A DNA stretch of 64,000 bases, taken from assembly GCA_016709545.1 (NCBI GenBank), contig JADJMO010000007.1, positions 248,001 to 312,000 of the forward strand. Reading direction: 5' to 3'. The notes below the pieces were generated by a model, which was given only the letters and a program-made list of their open reading frames with translations, was not told the origin of the DNA and did not search any database. The first letter of the stretch is position 1; the number at the start of each line of letters is the position of its first letter. Positions 54,204 to 63,327 of the stretch are shown here, piece by piece. The position numbers were made by a program, and so were the translations under genes. The DNA is from Myxococcales bacterium. Its GTDB lineage: Bacteria > Myxococcota_A > Polyangia > Polyangiales > JADJMO01.

Positions 54204-54348
54204 GGACGGTCGCCCGCCGTTTGGCACGCGCGCGCAGCGGCGACCAGAGGCTCGTTCGCCTTTCTGGAACGGCGTTCGCTATAGCGTCGGCCAAGGCTGT
54301 GCTTGCCCCACCCACGAGGGCACCGTGCCGAGGGCCCAGCTCAGCGAC

Positions 54349-55245
54349 TCAGTTCCAGACGCTCTTTCCGAGGGTGGCCGTGGCGCAGGCGACCTCGGCC
54401 GCAAGGGCGGCCTGCGCGGCCGGGCGCGACTTGCGCACCTTGCCGAGGAAGGCCTCGAGGTGGAGGCGGGCGCGCACCCGATCGCCCATGCGCGACGCGA
54501 GCTCGCCGAGGACGAACCGCCCGTAGCCCTCGCCGGAGCTGTCCTGGGAAAGCTCGTGGAAGGCAAGGTCGAGCTCGGAGTCGCGGCTCTTGCCCGTGGC
54601 GTGGTGGGCGAGGACCAGCTGGGCGCGGAGCAACGGCTCGAGCGTGCCCGGCGCCTCGAGCGCTTGCTCCAGCGGGGCGATGGCCTCGGCGCTGCGGCCG
54701 ACGGCGTGGAGGAGGCTCGCGAGCGTGGAGAGGTGCAGCAGACGACGCTCGGGGGGACTCGCCGCGATGGCCTGGCGGAGGTGCTCGACGGCGCGGTCCC
54801 AGGCCGCCCGGGCCTGGCACGCGCGCGCGGCGTCGTGGTGGGCGACGTCGATCATGGGATCCTGCGGGCCACGGAGCGAGATGGCCTGACACGCGGCCTC
54901 GTAGGCGTGGTCGAGGGCGCCCCGCTCGAGCTCGCCCAGGTAGAGCTGACGCAGGAGGAGGGCCTGGGTGTCGGGATCGGGGTGGCCCGACAGGCCCTCC
55001 CGGGCGGCCTTGGCCCGGACTTCTGGCGTCCTGGCGTGGAGGGCGCGGTCGAGCGCCTGGGCCGCGGTGGCCTCGGCCGCCTCGGTCGCGCGCTGGATGC
55101 CGCTCACCGTGCGCCCGGTCGCGCGCTCCCCCGCGGTCCTTCGACTCTGCGCGCGGTGCCGGTCGAGCGAGACGACGGTGCCCTGCGCCTCACCAGGTTG
55201 GGCGCCTGGTCGCGAGCGGGCTTTTCGAGCCATCTGGTCGAACAT
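54349..55245 (-). CDS. TPR-like protein
   Basis: 298 residues from ATG 55245 (ATG 55233 also possible). A basic N-terminus (MARKARSRPG) without signal peptide; helical repeats with the TPR spacing (LDHAYEAACQAISLRGPQDP, AWDRAVEHLRQAIAASPPE, LLRAQLVLAHHATGKSRDSELD). Probably a cytoplasmic scaffold. Partner unknown. Confidence 0.7.
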   Translation of the reverse strand: MFDQMARKARSRPGAQPGEAQGTVVSLDRHRAQSRRTAGERATGRTVSGIQRATEAAEATAAQALDRALHARTPEVRAKAAREGLSGHPDPDTQALLLRQLYLGELERGALDHAYEAACQAISLRGPQDPMIDVAHHDAARACQARAAWDRAVEHLRQAIAASPPERRLLHLSTLASLLHAVGRSAEAIAPLEQALEAPGTLEPLLRAQLVLAHHATGKSRDSELDLAFHELSQDSSGEGYGRFVLGELASRMGDRVRARLHLEAFLGKVRKSRPAAQAALAAEVACATATLGKSVWN

Positions 55246-55349
55246 AACACGCGTCGTCGAACATGCACGTTTCCCACAGCGCACTCGACGGAGATCACGA
55301 GGGAATCTCCGTTCGTCCTCGGACGTTTCCTGTCCGGTCCCGGTTGCGT

Positions 55350-56072
55350 TCAGTGGTTGACGACGACGGCTTCCCGCGCAAGCCCGAGCACCTCGGCGGC
55401 CTCCCGGAGGCCCCCGATCATGCGGGGATTGCCCGCCGCGAACACCAGGCCGCCCCCGAGGCGCAGGCCGCGCCGCACGGCGACGTCCTGCACGTAGCCC
55501 TTCTCTTCCTGGGGGAAGCGGGGCTCCTCGCGCGAGAGGCACACGAACACCTCGAGGCCAGCGTCCTTGAACCGGGCGAACTCCTCGGCGAGGGTGCGCT
55601 CGCTGCCGTCGCGGATGCCGTGGAGGAGATAGGTGTGGGTGGCCTCGCGCGCCTCGATCCGCGCCCGCGCGGCCGACAGCACCGCCGCGATGCCGCTGCC
55701 CGTCGCGGCCAGCAGCAACGGCTGGTGCGAGGCCTTCTCGAGGTCGAAGCCCGCCCCTTGCGCGACCGAGACGGTGACGGTGTCGCCGATGGCGAGCTTG
55801 GCGAGGCGCTCGGCCATGGCCCCGGACTCCTTGACCACCAGCTCCCAGGTGGGTGACCCGGGCGTGGACGCGAGCGCGAAGTAGCCGCGCGTGGCGGCGC
55901 CGATGGTGGTCTCCGGATCGAGGATCAGGCCGTGCTGCGGCCCGTCGTGGCGCAGCTCGACGTACTGCCCGTGCTGCACGTGGCTCGCGACGACCTCGGG
56001 AGGCGGCTCGAGGAGCAGTCTCTGGAGGCCACCTCCGACGGAGTGGCGTGCGAGCAGGCGAGCGTGCGGCAT
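55350..56072 (-). CDS. FNR-type FAD/NAD-binding reductase-like protein
   Basis: 240 residues from ATG 56072; GTG 56078 overlaps the stop of the ABC1-kinase gene (GTGA), so coupling is likely. FNR-like fold: HGQYVELRH, a degenerate FAD motif RGYFALAST (usual RxYS), LAIGDTVTVSVAQGAGF, LLAATGSGIAAVLSAA (NAD loop), TYLLHGIRD, and a C-terminal FAAGNPRMIGGLREAAEVLG. No iron-sulfur Cys. Electron-transfer partner unknown. Confidence 0.8.
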   Translation of the reverse strand: MPHARLLARHSVGGGLQRLLLEPPPEVVASHVQHGQYVELRHDGPQHGLILDPETTIGAATRGYFALASTPGSPTWELVVKESGAMAERLAKLAIGDTVTVSVAQGAGFDLEKASHQPLLLAATGSGIAAVLSAARARIEAREATHTYLLHGIRDGSERTLAEEFARFKDAGLEVFVCLSREEPRFPQEEKGYVQDVAVRRGLRLGGGLVFAAGNPRMIGGLREAAEVLGLAREAVVVNH

Positions 56073-56074
56073 GG

Positions 56075-57508
56075 TCACATGGGGGGTGGGACTTCGAGGC
56101 CCTTGGGCGGCTTGCGCGGGCCCATGATCCACGGAAGCGAGAGCTGGTGGAAGTTGTAGTCCGCCTCGAGGCCCGCGAGGACGCTGGCGAGGCCCCACTG
56201 CAGGCGATTGACGAAGGTGTGCTCGACCGGCATGTGGATGGGCTTCGGGAGGTTCGGCAGCACCTCGCCCTTCTTCCAGACGATCTTGCGCTCGCCGCGC
56301 ACGATGAGGGCCACGTTCTCGCGCGCGTTGCCGCGGTCGTGGAGGAACGGCTCGTCGATGACGAGCGGCTGCATCACGTGCTCGGTGTACGCCTTGTAGA
56401 GCGGCCAGCCCTCGGCGTCGGTCGGGTCGAAGCCGTAGACGTCGACCAGCGCGCGCTCGAACTCGGGCTCGTCGTGGGCGATCTTGGCGCGCAGCACGCG
56501 CTTCATGCCGGCGACCATCTTGTCGCTCATCACCCGGATGCAGCCGAAATCGAGGAAGGCGACGCGCACGTCGTCTTGCTTGTGCGGGTCGACGATGAAC
56601 CGGTAGTTGCCCGGGTGCGGGTCGGCGTAGAGGACGCCGTACTCGTAGAGCGCCCGGAACATGAAGGTCCAGATGGTGCGCGTGGCCACCATGCGCTGCG
56701 ACCACGGGGCCGTCTTGCAGAAGGTCTCGTAGTCGATGCCCTCGATGAACTCGCTCGTGATGACGCGCTTGGCCGTGTAGGCGTGGTGCACCTCGGGGAT
56801 GACGATGCGCGGGTCGCCGGCGTGCATCTCGCGGAAGGCGTCGGTGGCCGTGGCCTCCTGCCGGTAGTCGATCTCCGCCATGAACACGCGGCGGATCTCG
56901 TCGAGGCCCTCCTTGGTCTGGTAGCGGCGGCCGATGGGGGCGATCATCTGCTCCATGAGCGCGACCGTCTTCAGGTCGTTCTCGATGGCCTTGTCGATGC
57001 CCGGGTACTGCACCTTGACCGCGACCTTGTCGCCGTTCTTGGTGTGGGCGCGGTGCACCTGGCCGATCGAGGCCGCGGCGAACGGCTCGCTCTCGAACCC
57101 GTCGAAGACCTCCTGGGGCGGGCCGCCGAGCTCTTCCGTGATGACCTTCACCGCGGCTTCGGGCGAGAGCGGCGGGGCCTTGGCCTGCAGCTTCTTGAGG
57201 ACCTCCTGGAACTTCTCTTCGTAGCCAGGGGGCGCGAGGCCGTCGATGTAGCTCGCCATCTGGCCGAGCTTGAGCGGCAGGCCCTTCATCTCGCCGAGGG
57301 TCTTGAGCATCGCCTCGGCGGTCTTGCGCGCCTCGACGAGCAGCTTGGCGCGCTGCGCGGCCTCCTCGTCCTCGGTGAGCTCGCCCGCGAGGCGCTTCCT
57401 CACGCCGGCGATCGCCAGCGAGGCGGCCTTGGGCGCGAGGGCGCCGAGCTTGGCGAGGCGTCCGAAGCGGCCGGTCGGGGGGCGGGAAGGGCGTTTGTCG
57501 TCGGACAT
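56075..57508 (-). CDS. ABC1/UbiB-family atypical kinase
   Basis: 477 residues. Family motifs: KLGQMASYIDGLAPP (the KxGQ inhibitory helix), AAASIGQVHRA (Ala-rich loop in place of a P-loop), VAVKVQYPGI (catalytic Lys), ADPHPGNYRF and VAFLDFGC (metal-binding Asp). These atypical kinases support ubiquinone or other lipid metabolism. No C-terminal membrane helices, unlike E. coli UbiB. Its stop overlaps the FNR-like start. Confidence 0.9.
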   Translation of the reverse strand: MSDDKRPSRPPTGRFGRLAKLGALAPKAASLAIAGVRKRLAGELTEDEEAAQRAKLLVEARKTAEAMLKTLGEMKGLPLKLGQMASYIDGLAPPGYEEKFQEVLKKLQAKAPPLSPEAAVKVITEELGGPPQEVFDGFESEPFAAASIGQVHRAHTKNGDKVAVKVQYPGIDKAIENDLKTVALMEQMIAPIGRRYQTKEGLDEIRRVFMAEIDYRQEATATDAFREMHAGDPRIVIPEVHHAYTAKRVITSEFIEGIDYETFCKTAPWSQRMVATRTIWTFMFRALYEYGVLYADPHPGNYRFIVDPHKQDDVRVAFLDFGCIRVMSDKMVAGMKRVLRAKIAHDEPEFERALVDVYGFDPTDAEGWPLYKAYTEHVMQPLVIDEPFLHDRGNARENVALIVRGERKIVWKKGEVLPNLPKPIHMPVEHTFVNRLQWGLASVLAGLEADYNFHQLSLPWIMGPRKPPKGLEVPPPM

Positions 57509-57621
57509 CCGTGGAGGGCTCGGGACGATCGAGCATAGCCGCTGTCGGAGCGGGAGGGGGGAGCGACGTGGAGCGCCGGAACCTGCTTGACGGTACGCGG
57601 CCGCGCCTCGACGCTTCCCGC

Positions 57622-58059
57622 ATGTCGGACCTGGAAACGGCCAAGAAGGCGCTGCTCGAGGGGATCACGTCGCCCAAGGTCGAGGCGCTCGTGGAGGCGA
57701 TGTTCCTCGCGGCTACCGCCGACGGCGAGCTCGCGAACGAGGAGATGCTCCAGTTCACGGCCACCTTGGGGGCGCTGACCGACAAGGCGTTCGACGGCGA
57801 GGCGGTCGCGGCGATGCTCGAGACGTTGACCCGGCGCGTGCGCGAGGAGGGCCGGCAGGCGCGGCTCGCCGCGATCGCCCAGCGCCTCCCCGAGCCCAAG
57901 ACGCGGGAGACGGCGCTCATCCTCGCCGCCGCGATCACCGCGAGCGACGGCGAGATCAAGTCGACGGAGAACGATCTCCTGGCGGACCTCGCGGAGGCGC
58001 TGCTCGTCGAACCAGGGCGAGCGAGCGAGCTCATTTCGCGGGTGCAGCGGCGCGCCTGA
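57622..58059 (+). CDS. TerB-like helical protein
   Basis: 145 residues from ATG 57622. Two related helical halves, AMFLAATADGELANEEMLQF and LILAAAITASDGEIKSTENDLLADLAEAL, each with the DGEI/L acidic turn of the tellurite-resistance TerB fold. TerB-like proteins bind metal near membranes; the role here is unknown. Divergent from the ABC1 kinase gene and followed by the palindromic element. Confidence 0.78.
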   Translation: MSDLETAKKALLEGITSPKVEALVEAMFLAATADGELANEEMLQFTATLGALTDKAFDGEAVAAMLETLTRRVREEGRQARLAAIAQRLPEPKTRETALILAAAITASDGEIKSTENDLLADLAEALLVEPGRASELISRVQRRA

Positions 58060-58075
58060 CGGACGGCATTTCAAG

Positions 58076-58277
58076 CCCCCGGGCTGAAGCCCGGGGCACC
58101 GACTGCCGCGTAAGCCCGGGGCATCAACCCCGGGCTCGACGTCACCCAGGGCTGGCTGGACTCCCTTCTGCAGGTCCTCGGCAGCGAGAGGTTCAGCCAG
58201 CGATTTGGGAAGTGAAGCCCGGGGTGCAAGGCCCCGGGCTTGCGGTGCCGTCGGTGCCCCGGGCTTCAGCCCGGGGG
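58076..58277. mobile_element. 202-base palindromic MITE- or REP-like element
   Basis: Ends are perfect 28-base inverted repeats: 58076-58103 (starting CCCCCGGGCTGAAGCCCGGGG) and 58250-58277. Each end is itself a hairpin. Inside, a second imperfect inverted pair (AAGCCCGGGGCATC... and ...TGCAAGGCCCCGGGCTT) follows, and the central part has CTGGCTGGA facing TTCAGCCAG. There is no coding frame. This is a nonautonomous element or a large structured RNA/DNA hairpin between two genes. Confidence 0.75.
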
Positions 58278-58302
58278 ATTCTTCGACGCGCCCCGCAGCG
58301 AG

Positions 58303-60402
58303 TCACTTCCTCCGCGCGTAGGAGCCGCGGCGGCCGCCGGCCTTCTTGGTGGTGGTGCCCTTCTCGCCGCCACCATAGAGCGCGCTGCCCTTGCCGCCCT
58401 CGTAGACCGAGGTGCGCAGGCTCGGGTCGGCCTTGCCGATCGCGCGGAGCTGGTCGCGGAGCTGGGCCGCCTTCTCGAAGTCGAGGCTCTCGGCCGCGGC
58501 GAGCATCTGCTCGCGCAGGAACTCGATCTGGGCCTCCTTGTCCTCGGGGCTCGCGTCCTTGGCGAGGCGCGGGACGGCGGCGTAGTCGCGGTCGGCGCCG
58601 CCGGGCGCGAGCTCCATGATGGTCTTCTTGACCGTCTCGGGGGTGATGCCGTGCGCCTCGTTGTAGGCGATCTGGATCGCGCGGCGGCGCTCGGTCTCGC
58701 CGATGGCGTGCTGCATCGCCGCCGTGACCTTGTCGGCGTACATGATGACCTCGCCGTGCATGTTGCGCGCGGCGCGGCCGATGGTCTGGATGAGCGAGCG
58801 CGGGGAGCGGAGGAAGCCCTCCTTGTCGGCGTCCAGGATGGCGACGAGGGAGACCTCCGGCAGATCGAGGCCTTCGCGCAGCAGGTTGATGCCGACCAGG
58901 ACGTCGAACTCGCCGCGGCGCAGGTCGCGCAGGATCTCGATGCGCTCGAGGGTGTCGACGTCGGAGTGCAGGTAGCGCACGCGCACCCCGAGCTCGAGGT
59001 AGTACTCCGTGAGGTCCTCGGCCATGCGCTTGGTGAGCGTGGTGACCAGCACGCGCTCGTCGCGGGCCGCGCGCGCGCGCACCTCGGCGAGCAGATCGTC
59101 GACCTGGCCGCCCACCTTGCGCACGTGGATGACCGGGTCGAGCAGGCCGGTCGGGCGGATGACCTGCTCGACCACCACGCCCTCGGCCTTCTCGACCTCC
59201 CAGTCGCCCGGCGTGGCCGAGACGTGGATCACGCGGCGCATGTAGCGCTCGATCTCCTCGAACTGGAGCGGGCGGTTGTCGAGCGCGCTCGGGAGGCGGA
59301 AGCCGTAGTCGACCAGCGTCTGCTTGCGGGCGCGGTCGCCGCGGAACATCGCCCCGAGCTGGGGGACCGTCTGGTGCGACTCGTCGAGGACGAGCAGGAA
59401 GTCCTCGGGGAAGTAGTCGACGAGGGTGGGCGGAGGGTCGCCCACGTTGCGGCCGGAGAGGTGGCGCGAGTAGTTCTCGATGCCGGTGCAGAAGCCCACC
59501 TGCTCGAGCATCTCGAGGTCGTACATGGTGCGTTGCTCGAGGCGTTGCCGCTCGAGGAGCTTGCCCTCGGACTCGAGCAGGGCGAGCCGGCTCGCGAGCT
59601 CCTCGCGGATGCCGACGATCGCGCGCTGACGCTCCTCGTCGGGGGTGACGTAGTGGGAGCCCGGGAACACCGAGTAGGCCTCGAGGCTCTTGCGCACCAC
59701 GCCGCGCAGCGGATCGACCTCCTTGATGGCCTCGATCTCGTCGCCGAACAGCTCGATGCGGATCGCGGTGTCGTCGCGGTCGGCGGGGAACACCTCGACC
59801 ACGTCGCCGCGCACGCGGAAGGTGCCGCGGTGGAAGTCGGCGTCGTTGCGCTGGTACTGGATGTCGACGAGCGACCGCAAGAGGGCGTCGCGGCGGATCT
59901 CCTGGCCGACCGAGAGATCGACCCGCATCTCGTAGTAGGCCTCGGCCGCGCCGATGCCGTAGATGCAGCTCACCGAGGCCACGATGATCACGTCGCGGCG
60001 CGACAGCAGCGAGCGGGTGGCCGCGTGGCGCATGCGGTCGATCGCGTCGTTCACGATCGAGTCCTTCTCGATGTACGTGTCGGACGAGGGGACGTAGGCC
60101 TCGGGCTGGTAGTAGTCGAAGTAGCTGACGAAGTACTCGACGGCCGCGTCGGGGAACAGCTCGCGCATCTCGGCGTAGAGCTGGGCGGCGAGGGTCTTGT
60201 TGGGCGCGATGATCAGGGTCGGGACCCCGAGCTCGGCGATGACGTTGGCCACCGTGAACGTCTTGCCGCTGCCCGTGATGCCGAGGAGGACCTGGTGCGG
60301 GTCCTTGCGTTCGAGGCCGGCGAGGAGCGAGGCGATGGCCGTGGGCTGGTCGCCGCGCGGGGAAAAAGGGCTCTCGAGGCGGAAGGTTCGCGGGGCCGAC
60401 AC
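58303..60402 (-). CDS. uvrB: excinuclease ABC subunit B
   Basis: 699 residues from GTG 60402 (the only credible start before the conserved FRLESPFSPRGDQPTAI). Walker A GITGSGKT; beta-hairpin region YFDYYQPEAYVPSSDTYIEKD; DEAD-type LLVLDESHQTVPQ; helicase motifs HSDVDTLERIEILRDLRRGEFDVLVGINLLREGLDLPEVSLVAILDADKEGFLRS and QTIGRAARN; C-terminal UVR motif (QLRDQLRAI). It receives damage from UvrA and recruits UvrC. Confidence 0.97.
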   Translation of the reverse strand: MSAPRTFRLESPFSPRGDQPTAIASLLAGLERKDPHQVLLGITGSGKTFTVANVIAELGVPTLIIAPNKTLAAQLYAEMRELFPDAAVEYFVSYFDYYQPEAYVPSSDTYIEKDSIVNDAIDRMRHAATRSLLSRRDVIIVASVSCIYGIGAAEAYYEMRVDLSVGQEIRRDALLRSLVDIQYQRNDADFHRGTFRVRGDVVEVFPADRDDTAIRIELFGDEIEAIKEVDPLRGVVRKSLEAYSVFPGSHYVTPDEERQRAIVGIREELASRLALLESEGKLLERQRLEQRTMYDLEMLEQVGFCTGIENYSRHLSGRNVGDPPPTLVDYFPEDFLLVLDESHQTVPQLGAMFRGDRARKQTLVDYGFRLPSALDNRPLQFEEIERYMRRVIHVSATPGDWEVEKAEGVVVEQVIRPTGLLDPVIHVRKVGGQVDDLLAEVRARAARDERVLVTTLTKRMAEDLTEYYLELGVRVRYLHSDVDTLERIEILRDLRRGEFDVLVGINLLREGLDLPEVSLVAILDADKEGFLRSPRSLIQTIGRAARNMHGEVIMYADKVTAAMQHAIGETERRRAIQIAYNEAHGITPETVKKTIMELAPGGADRDYAAVPRLAKDASPEDKEAQIEFLREQMLAAAESLDFEKAAQLRDQLRAIGKADPSLRTSVYEGGKGSALYGGGEKGTTTKKAGGRRGSYARRK

Positions 60403-60483
60403 GCCCGTTCGATGCCCCGTCCGGGCCGGGGGTGCGAGGCCCGGGTTGAAGCTCGGGTGGTTCGCCCGTATTCCACTGGTCCG

Positions 60484-61554
60484 ATGAGCGGAACCCACGC
60501 CCTCTCCCCTGTTGCAGCGGCCTTCGAGAGCGAGCTCCTCGCCGCGCGCGTCCTCGTGATCCAGCCCGGGTTGCACCTCGAGGCCCCCACGGCGCGCAAG
60601 AACGCCTTCGACCAGGAGGTCGAGGTGCGGCCGTACACGGACGCCACGTCGGCGCTGCGTGACCTGCCGGCGCGCGGCGCCGCGTTCCTCTCGGTGGGCG
60701 CGCTGGTCGACGCCCGCGCGGCGTTCCGCGACCTCGTCGATCAGCGGCGCGCCGTCGTCGTGCACGCGGTGCTCGGCGGGACGGCCCGCGACGTGCTCGA
60801 CGCCCACGCCGCGCTCGACCTCGGCGGCCCGGCGCTGTTCACGCGCGACGGCCAGGACGGCGCCGATCTCGCGGTCGTCGCGCATCGCCTGGCGGAGGAC
60901 GCCGAGGTGCCCGTGCTCGTGGTGCACGAGGCGGACGAGCCGGCCTCGAAGGTGGTCCCGGCCGACGCGGCGCTGGTGCGGGGCGTGCTCGAGCCCGCGC
61001 CGCCTCCGCTCGGTCCTTCGGAGGGGCGTCGTCATCGCGTCGCGGGCGAGCGCGCGCCCTTCGCGCTCGCCTCGGCGCTGCGCGCGTTCGAGCGCTTCGC
61101 CGGTCGCAAGCAGGACGTCGTCCGCGGGGTCCGCCTCGAGGGGGCGAGCATCGTGCTCGTCGCGGCAGGTGGCGTGGCCCTCGCCGCGCGCGCGGCGATC
61201 GAGGAGCTCGCGCACAAGACGGGAGAGCTGCCGGTCGGCCTGCTCGAGGTGGTCTCGCTCCGCCCGTTCCCGGGCCGCGAGATCGTGAAGGCGCTGAGCC
61301 GCGCCCGCGCGATCGCGGTCGTCGAGCGCGCCGACACGCCGCTCGCGCAGTCGAGCTCGCTGGCGCTGGCGGTGAAGGCGGCGTTCGCGGACGCCCTCAC
61401 CTGGACCCCGGGCTATCCCGGGATCGGGCGCGTGCCCGCGCTGTTCTCGGCGTGCATCGACCCGAACCCGGAGCCGCGCGATCTGCTCCGCGTGGTCGAG
61501 CGCATCCACGAGGGTGACCTCGCGCCACGTTCGTTCGTGGTCGAGCGGCCGTGA
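60484..61554 (+). CDS. 2-oxoacid:ferredoxin oxidoreductase alpha-like protein, incomplete set of domains
   Basis: 356 residues from ATG 60484. The C-terminal ~150 residues match the PorA/PFOR domain II type: RGVRLEGASIVLVAAGG (start of the fold), LPVGLLEVVSLRPFPGREIVKALSRARAIAVVERADTP and SLALAVKAAF. The N-terminal half (DVLDAHAALDLGGPALFTRDGQDGADLAVVAHRLAEDAEVPVLVV) recalls a degenerate PorA N-terminal domain but is short; no iron-sulfur or TPP-binding partner gene is adjacent. Either an orphan subunit or a repurposed domain. The stop overlaps the next gene's GTG. Confidence 0.6.
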   Translation: MSGTHALSPVAAAFESELLAARVLVIQPGLHLEAPTARKNAFDQEVEVRPYTDATSALRDLPARGAAFLSVGALVDARAAFRDLVDQRRAVVVHAVLGGTARDVLDAHAALDLGGPALFTRDGQDGADLAVVAHRLAEDAEVPVLVVHEADEPASKVVPADAALVRGVLEPAPPPLGPSEGRRHRVAGERAPFALASALRAFERFAGRKQDVVRGVRLEGASIVLVAAGGVALAARAAIEELAHKTGELPVGLLEVVSLRPFPGREIVKALSRARAIAVVERADTPLAQSSSLALAVKAAFADALTWTPGYPGIGRVPALFSACIDPNPEPRDLLRVVERIHEGDLAPRSFVVERP

Positions 61555-62336
61555 TCCTCGCTGCCCGCGGCCTCGGAGTCGTCGGGCTCGACGGCCGGCC
61601 GCTGCTCGCGGGCGTCGACGTCGTGGTGGAGCCCGGCACGTGGACGGCGGTGCTCGGGCCGAACGGCGCCGGCAAGACGACGCTGCTGCGGGCGCTCGCG
61701 GGGACGCTGCCGCCGAGCGCGGGCGTGGTCACGCTCGACGATCGCTCGCTCGCCTCGCTCGAGCGGCGCGCGATCGCGCAGGTGCTCGCGGTGGTGCCGC
61801 AGGACGTGCCCGAGGCGCCGGGATACTCGGCGGGCGAGGTGGTGGCGATGGGGCGCGCGCCGCACCAGCGCGCGTGGGCCCGACCCTCGAAGGAGGACGA
61901 AGCGATCGTCGACGAGGCGCTCGCGCGGTGTGGGCTCACGGAGCTCGCTCGGCGCGAGTTCGCTTCGCTCTCCGGCGGCGAGCGGCGTCGCGTGCTCGTG
62001 GCGCAGGCGCTCGCCCAGCGCCCGAAGATCCTGCTGCTCGACGAGCCGGCGGCGTTCCTCGATCTGCCGGGCGCGGCGTCGCTGTTCGACCTGCTCGCGG
62101 CCGAGGTGGAGCGCGGCATGGCGATCGTGACGGTCGTGCACGACCTCGGCCTCTCGCTCCAGTACATGTCGCGCGCGCTCTTGCTCTCGGCGGGGCGCGT
62201 CGTGGCCGCGGGGCCGACCGACGAGGTGCTGCGCGAGCCGGCGCTCGCCGCGGCCTTCGGCGTCCCGGTCGCGCGCGTCGAGGCCGATGGCGTCGTGGCG
62301 TTCAGTACCAGCGCACGTCGAAGTCCGCGTCCGTGA
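61551..62336 (+). CDS. ABC transporter ATP-binding protein, FecE/BtuD-like, orphan
   Basis: 261 residues from GTG 61551 (coupled, GTGA). Walker A GPNGAGKTTL; Q-loop VVPQD; signature LSGGERRRV; Walker B ILLLDEPAAFLDLP; H-loop VVHDLG. The pattern, including YSAGEVVAMGRAPHQ, is typical of iron-siderophore/heme/cobalamin importers. No permease or binding protein lies next to it. Its 3' end overlaps the convergent DUF2378 gene by 35 bases. Confidence 0.9.
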   Translation: MILAARGLGVVGLDGRPLLAGVDVVVEPGTWTAVLGPNGAGKTTLLRALAGTLPPSAGVVTLDDRSLASLERRAIAQVLAVVPQDVPEAPGYSAGEVVAMGRAPHQRAWARPSKEDEAIVDEALARCGLTELARREFASLSGGERRRVLVAQALAQRPKILLLDEPAAFLDLPGAASLFDLLAAEVERGMAIVTVVHDLGLSLQYMSRALLLSAGRVVAAGPTDEVLREPALAAAFGVPVARVEADGVVAFSTSARRSPRP

Positions 62337-62910
62337 GGCTCGTGAAATCGGCCTCGATGTGGGCCTTGCGACCCATGAACGCCACCGCGCCCTCGAGGTT
62401 GCCGAGCGTGCTGCAGTCGAGCCACGGGGACCAGTCGCGGTAGGAGAGGCGCACGGAGCCGCCGAGGTCGCGCGCTTCGCAGTGGCCGCTCTTGCCGGTC
62501 ATGGCGTGCACGCGGGGCATCGCGAGGAGCACCCGCCGCGCGTCGACCGCGAGGTGCATGAGGACCCTCCCGGCGCCGGACTCGGCGAAGCGGCGAGCAT
62601 TGCGCTGGTGCAAGCGTCGGATGGCCTCGCGCGGAAAAGTCCCGCTCCGGCGGACGAGCGCGAGGACGAGCCGCGCGTGGTCGCGCTGCGGGTAGTCGGA
62701 GAACGGCAGGTAGCGGCCGAGGCGCGGGGGAGCGTCGAGGGTGGGGAGCAGCCGCTGGACCGCGTCCGGGCCCAGCTCCGCGAGCACGTCGGTGAAGAAG
62801 AGGCCCTTGAGCACGTGGTCGGGCGGGGTCTGCGCGAGCCGCTCCTCGAGCGGTCGCTCGCTCGGTCCGAGGACCGAGTCGGGGTCGACGACCAGCCGCG
62901 CAGGGAACAT
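62302..62910 (-). CDS. DUF2378 (TIGR02265) family protein
   Basis: 202 residues from ATG 62910. Helical, with the family layout: KGLFFTDVLAELGPDAVQRLLP, YLPFSDYPQRDHARLVLALV, FAESGAGRVLMHLAVDARRVLLAMPRVH and YRDWSPWLDCSTLGNLEGAVAFMG. The family is almost limited to myxobacteria and has unknown function. Convergent with the ABC ATPase gene. Confidence 0.78.
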   Translation of the reverse strand: MFPARLVVDPDSVLGPSERPLEERLAQTPPDHVLKGLFFTDVLAELGPDAVQRLLPTLDAPPRLGRYLPFSDYPQRDHARLVLALVRRSGTFPREAIRRLHQRNARRFAESGAGRVLMHLAVDARRVLLAMPRVHAMTGKSGHCEARDLGGSVRLSYRDWSPWLDCSTLGNLEGAVAFMGRKAHIEADFTSLTDADFDVRWY

Positions 62911-62946
62911 CCACGGTCAACCTACCGTGGTAGCCTCGGACGAGCC

Positions 62947-63324
62947 ATGAACGTCAACCGGGTCTTCTTCCCGCAAGCGCTCCTCGACGAATGGACGGCC
63001 GACGAGCGCGTGGAGCTCACCGGCGATCAGCTCGTCCTGCGCGGCGAGGGGCGGCGCTACCTGATCTCCGAGGCCGTGCACGTGCTGCGCGACGCCGCGG
63101 GCGGCGGCGATCGGGCGGGGCTGGTCGGCAAGGTCAAGACCCACGAGCAGCTCGCGGAGCTCTCCGCCGAGGTGTTCGAGGGGTCGATGATCATCGGCGA
63201 GGAGGCCTACGACGTGATGCCCGGGTTCGTCGGCGAGCCGATGGGCGCGCCCGAGCCGAGCAAGCCCACGGCGTCGGTGAACGAAGAAGACCTCCTCGCG
63301 CAGTTCCTGCTGCAGAAGCTGTGA
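62947..63324 (+). CDS. uncharacterised small protein
   Basis: 125 residues from ATG 62947. N-terminal MNVNRVFFPQALLDEWTADE, beta-rich middle with LTGDQLVLRGEGRRYLISEAVHVLRDAAG, a C-terminal helical end EEDLLAQFLLQKL. Possibly a DUF family seen only in myxobacteria, but I cannot name one. Convergent with mutH, three bases away. Confidence 0.7.
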   Translation: MNVNRVFFPQALLDEWTADERVELTGDQLVLRGEGRRYLISEAVHVLRDAAGGGDRAGLVGKVKTHEQLAELSAEVFEGSMIIGEEAYDVMPGFVGEPMGAPEPSKPTASVNEEDLLAQFLLQKL

Positions 63325-63327
63325 GCG

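Noticed and set aside
58076..58277. Insertion sequence with a transposase
   Set aside because: The element is only 202 bases and has no coding frame; at most a nonautonomous element.
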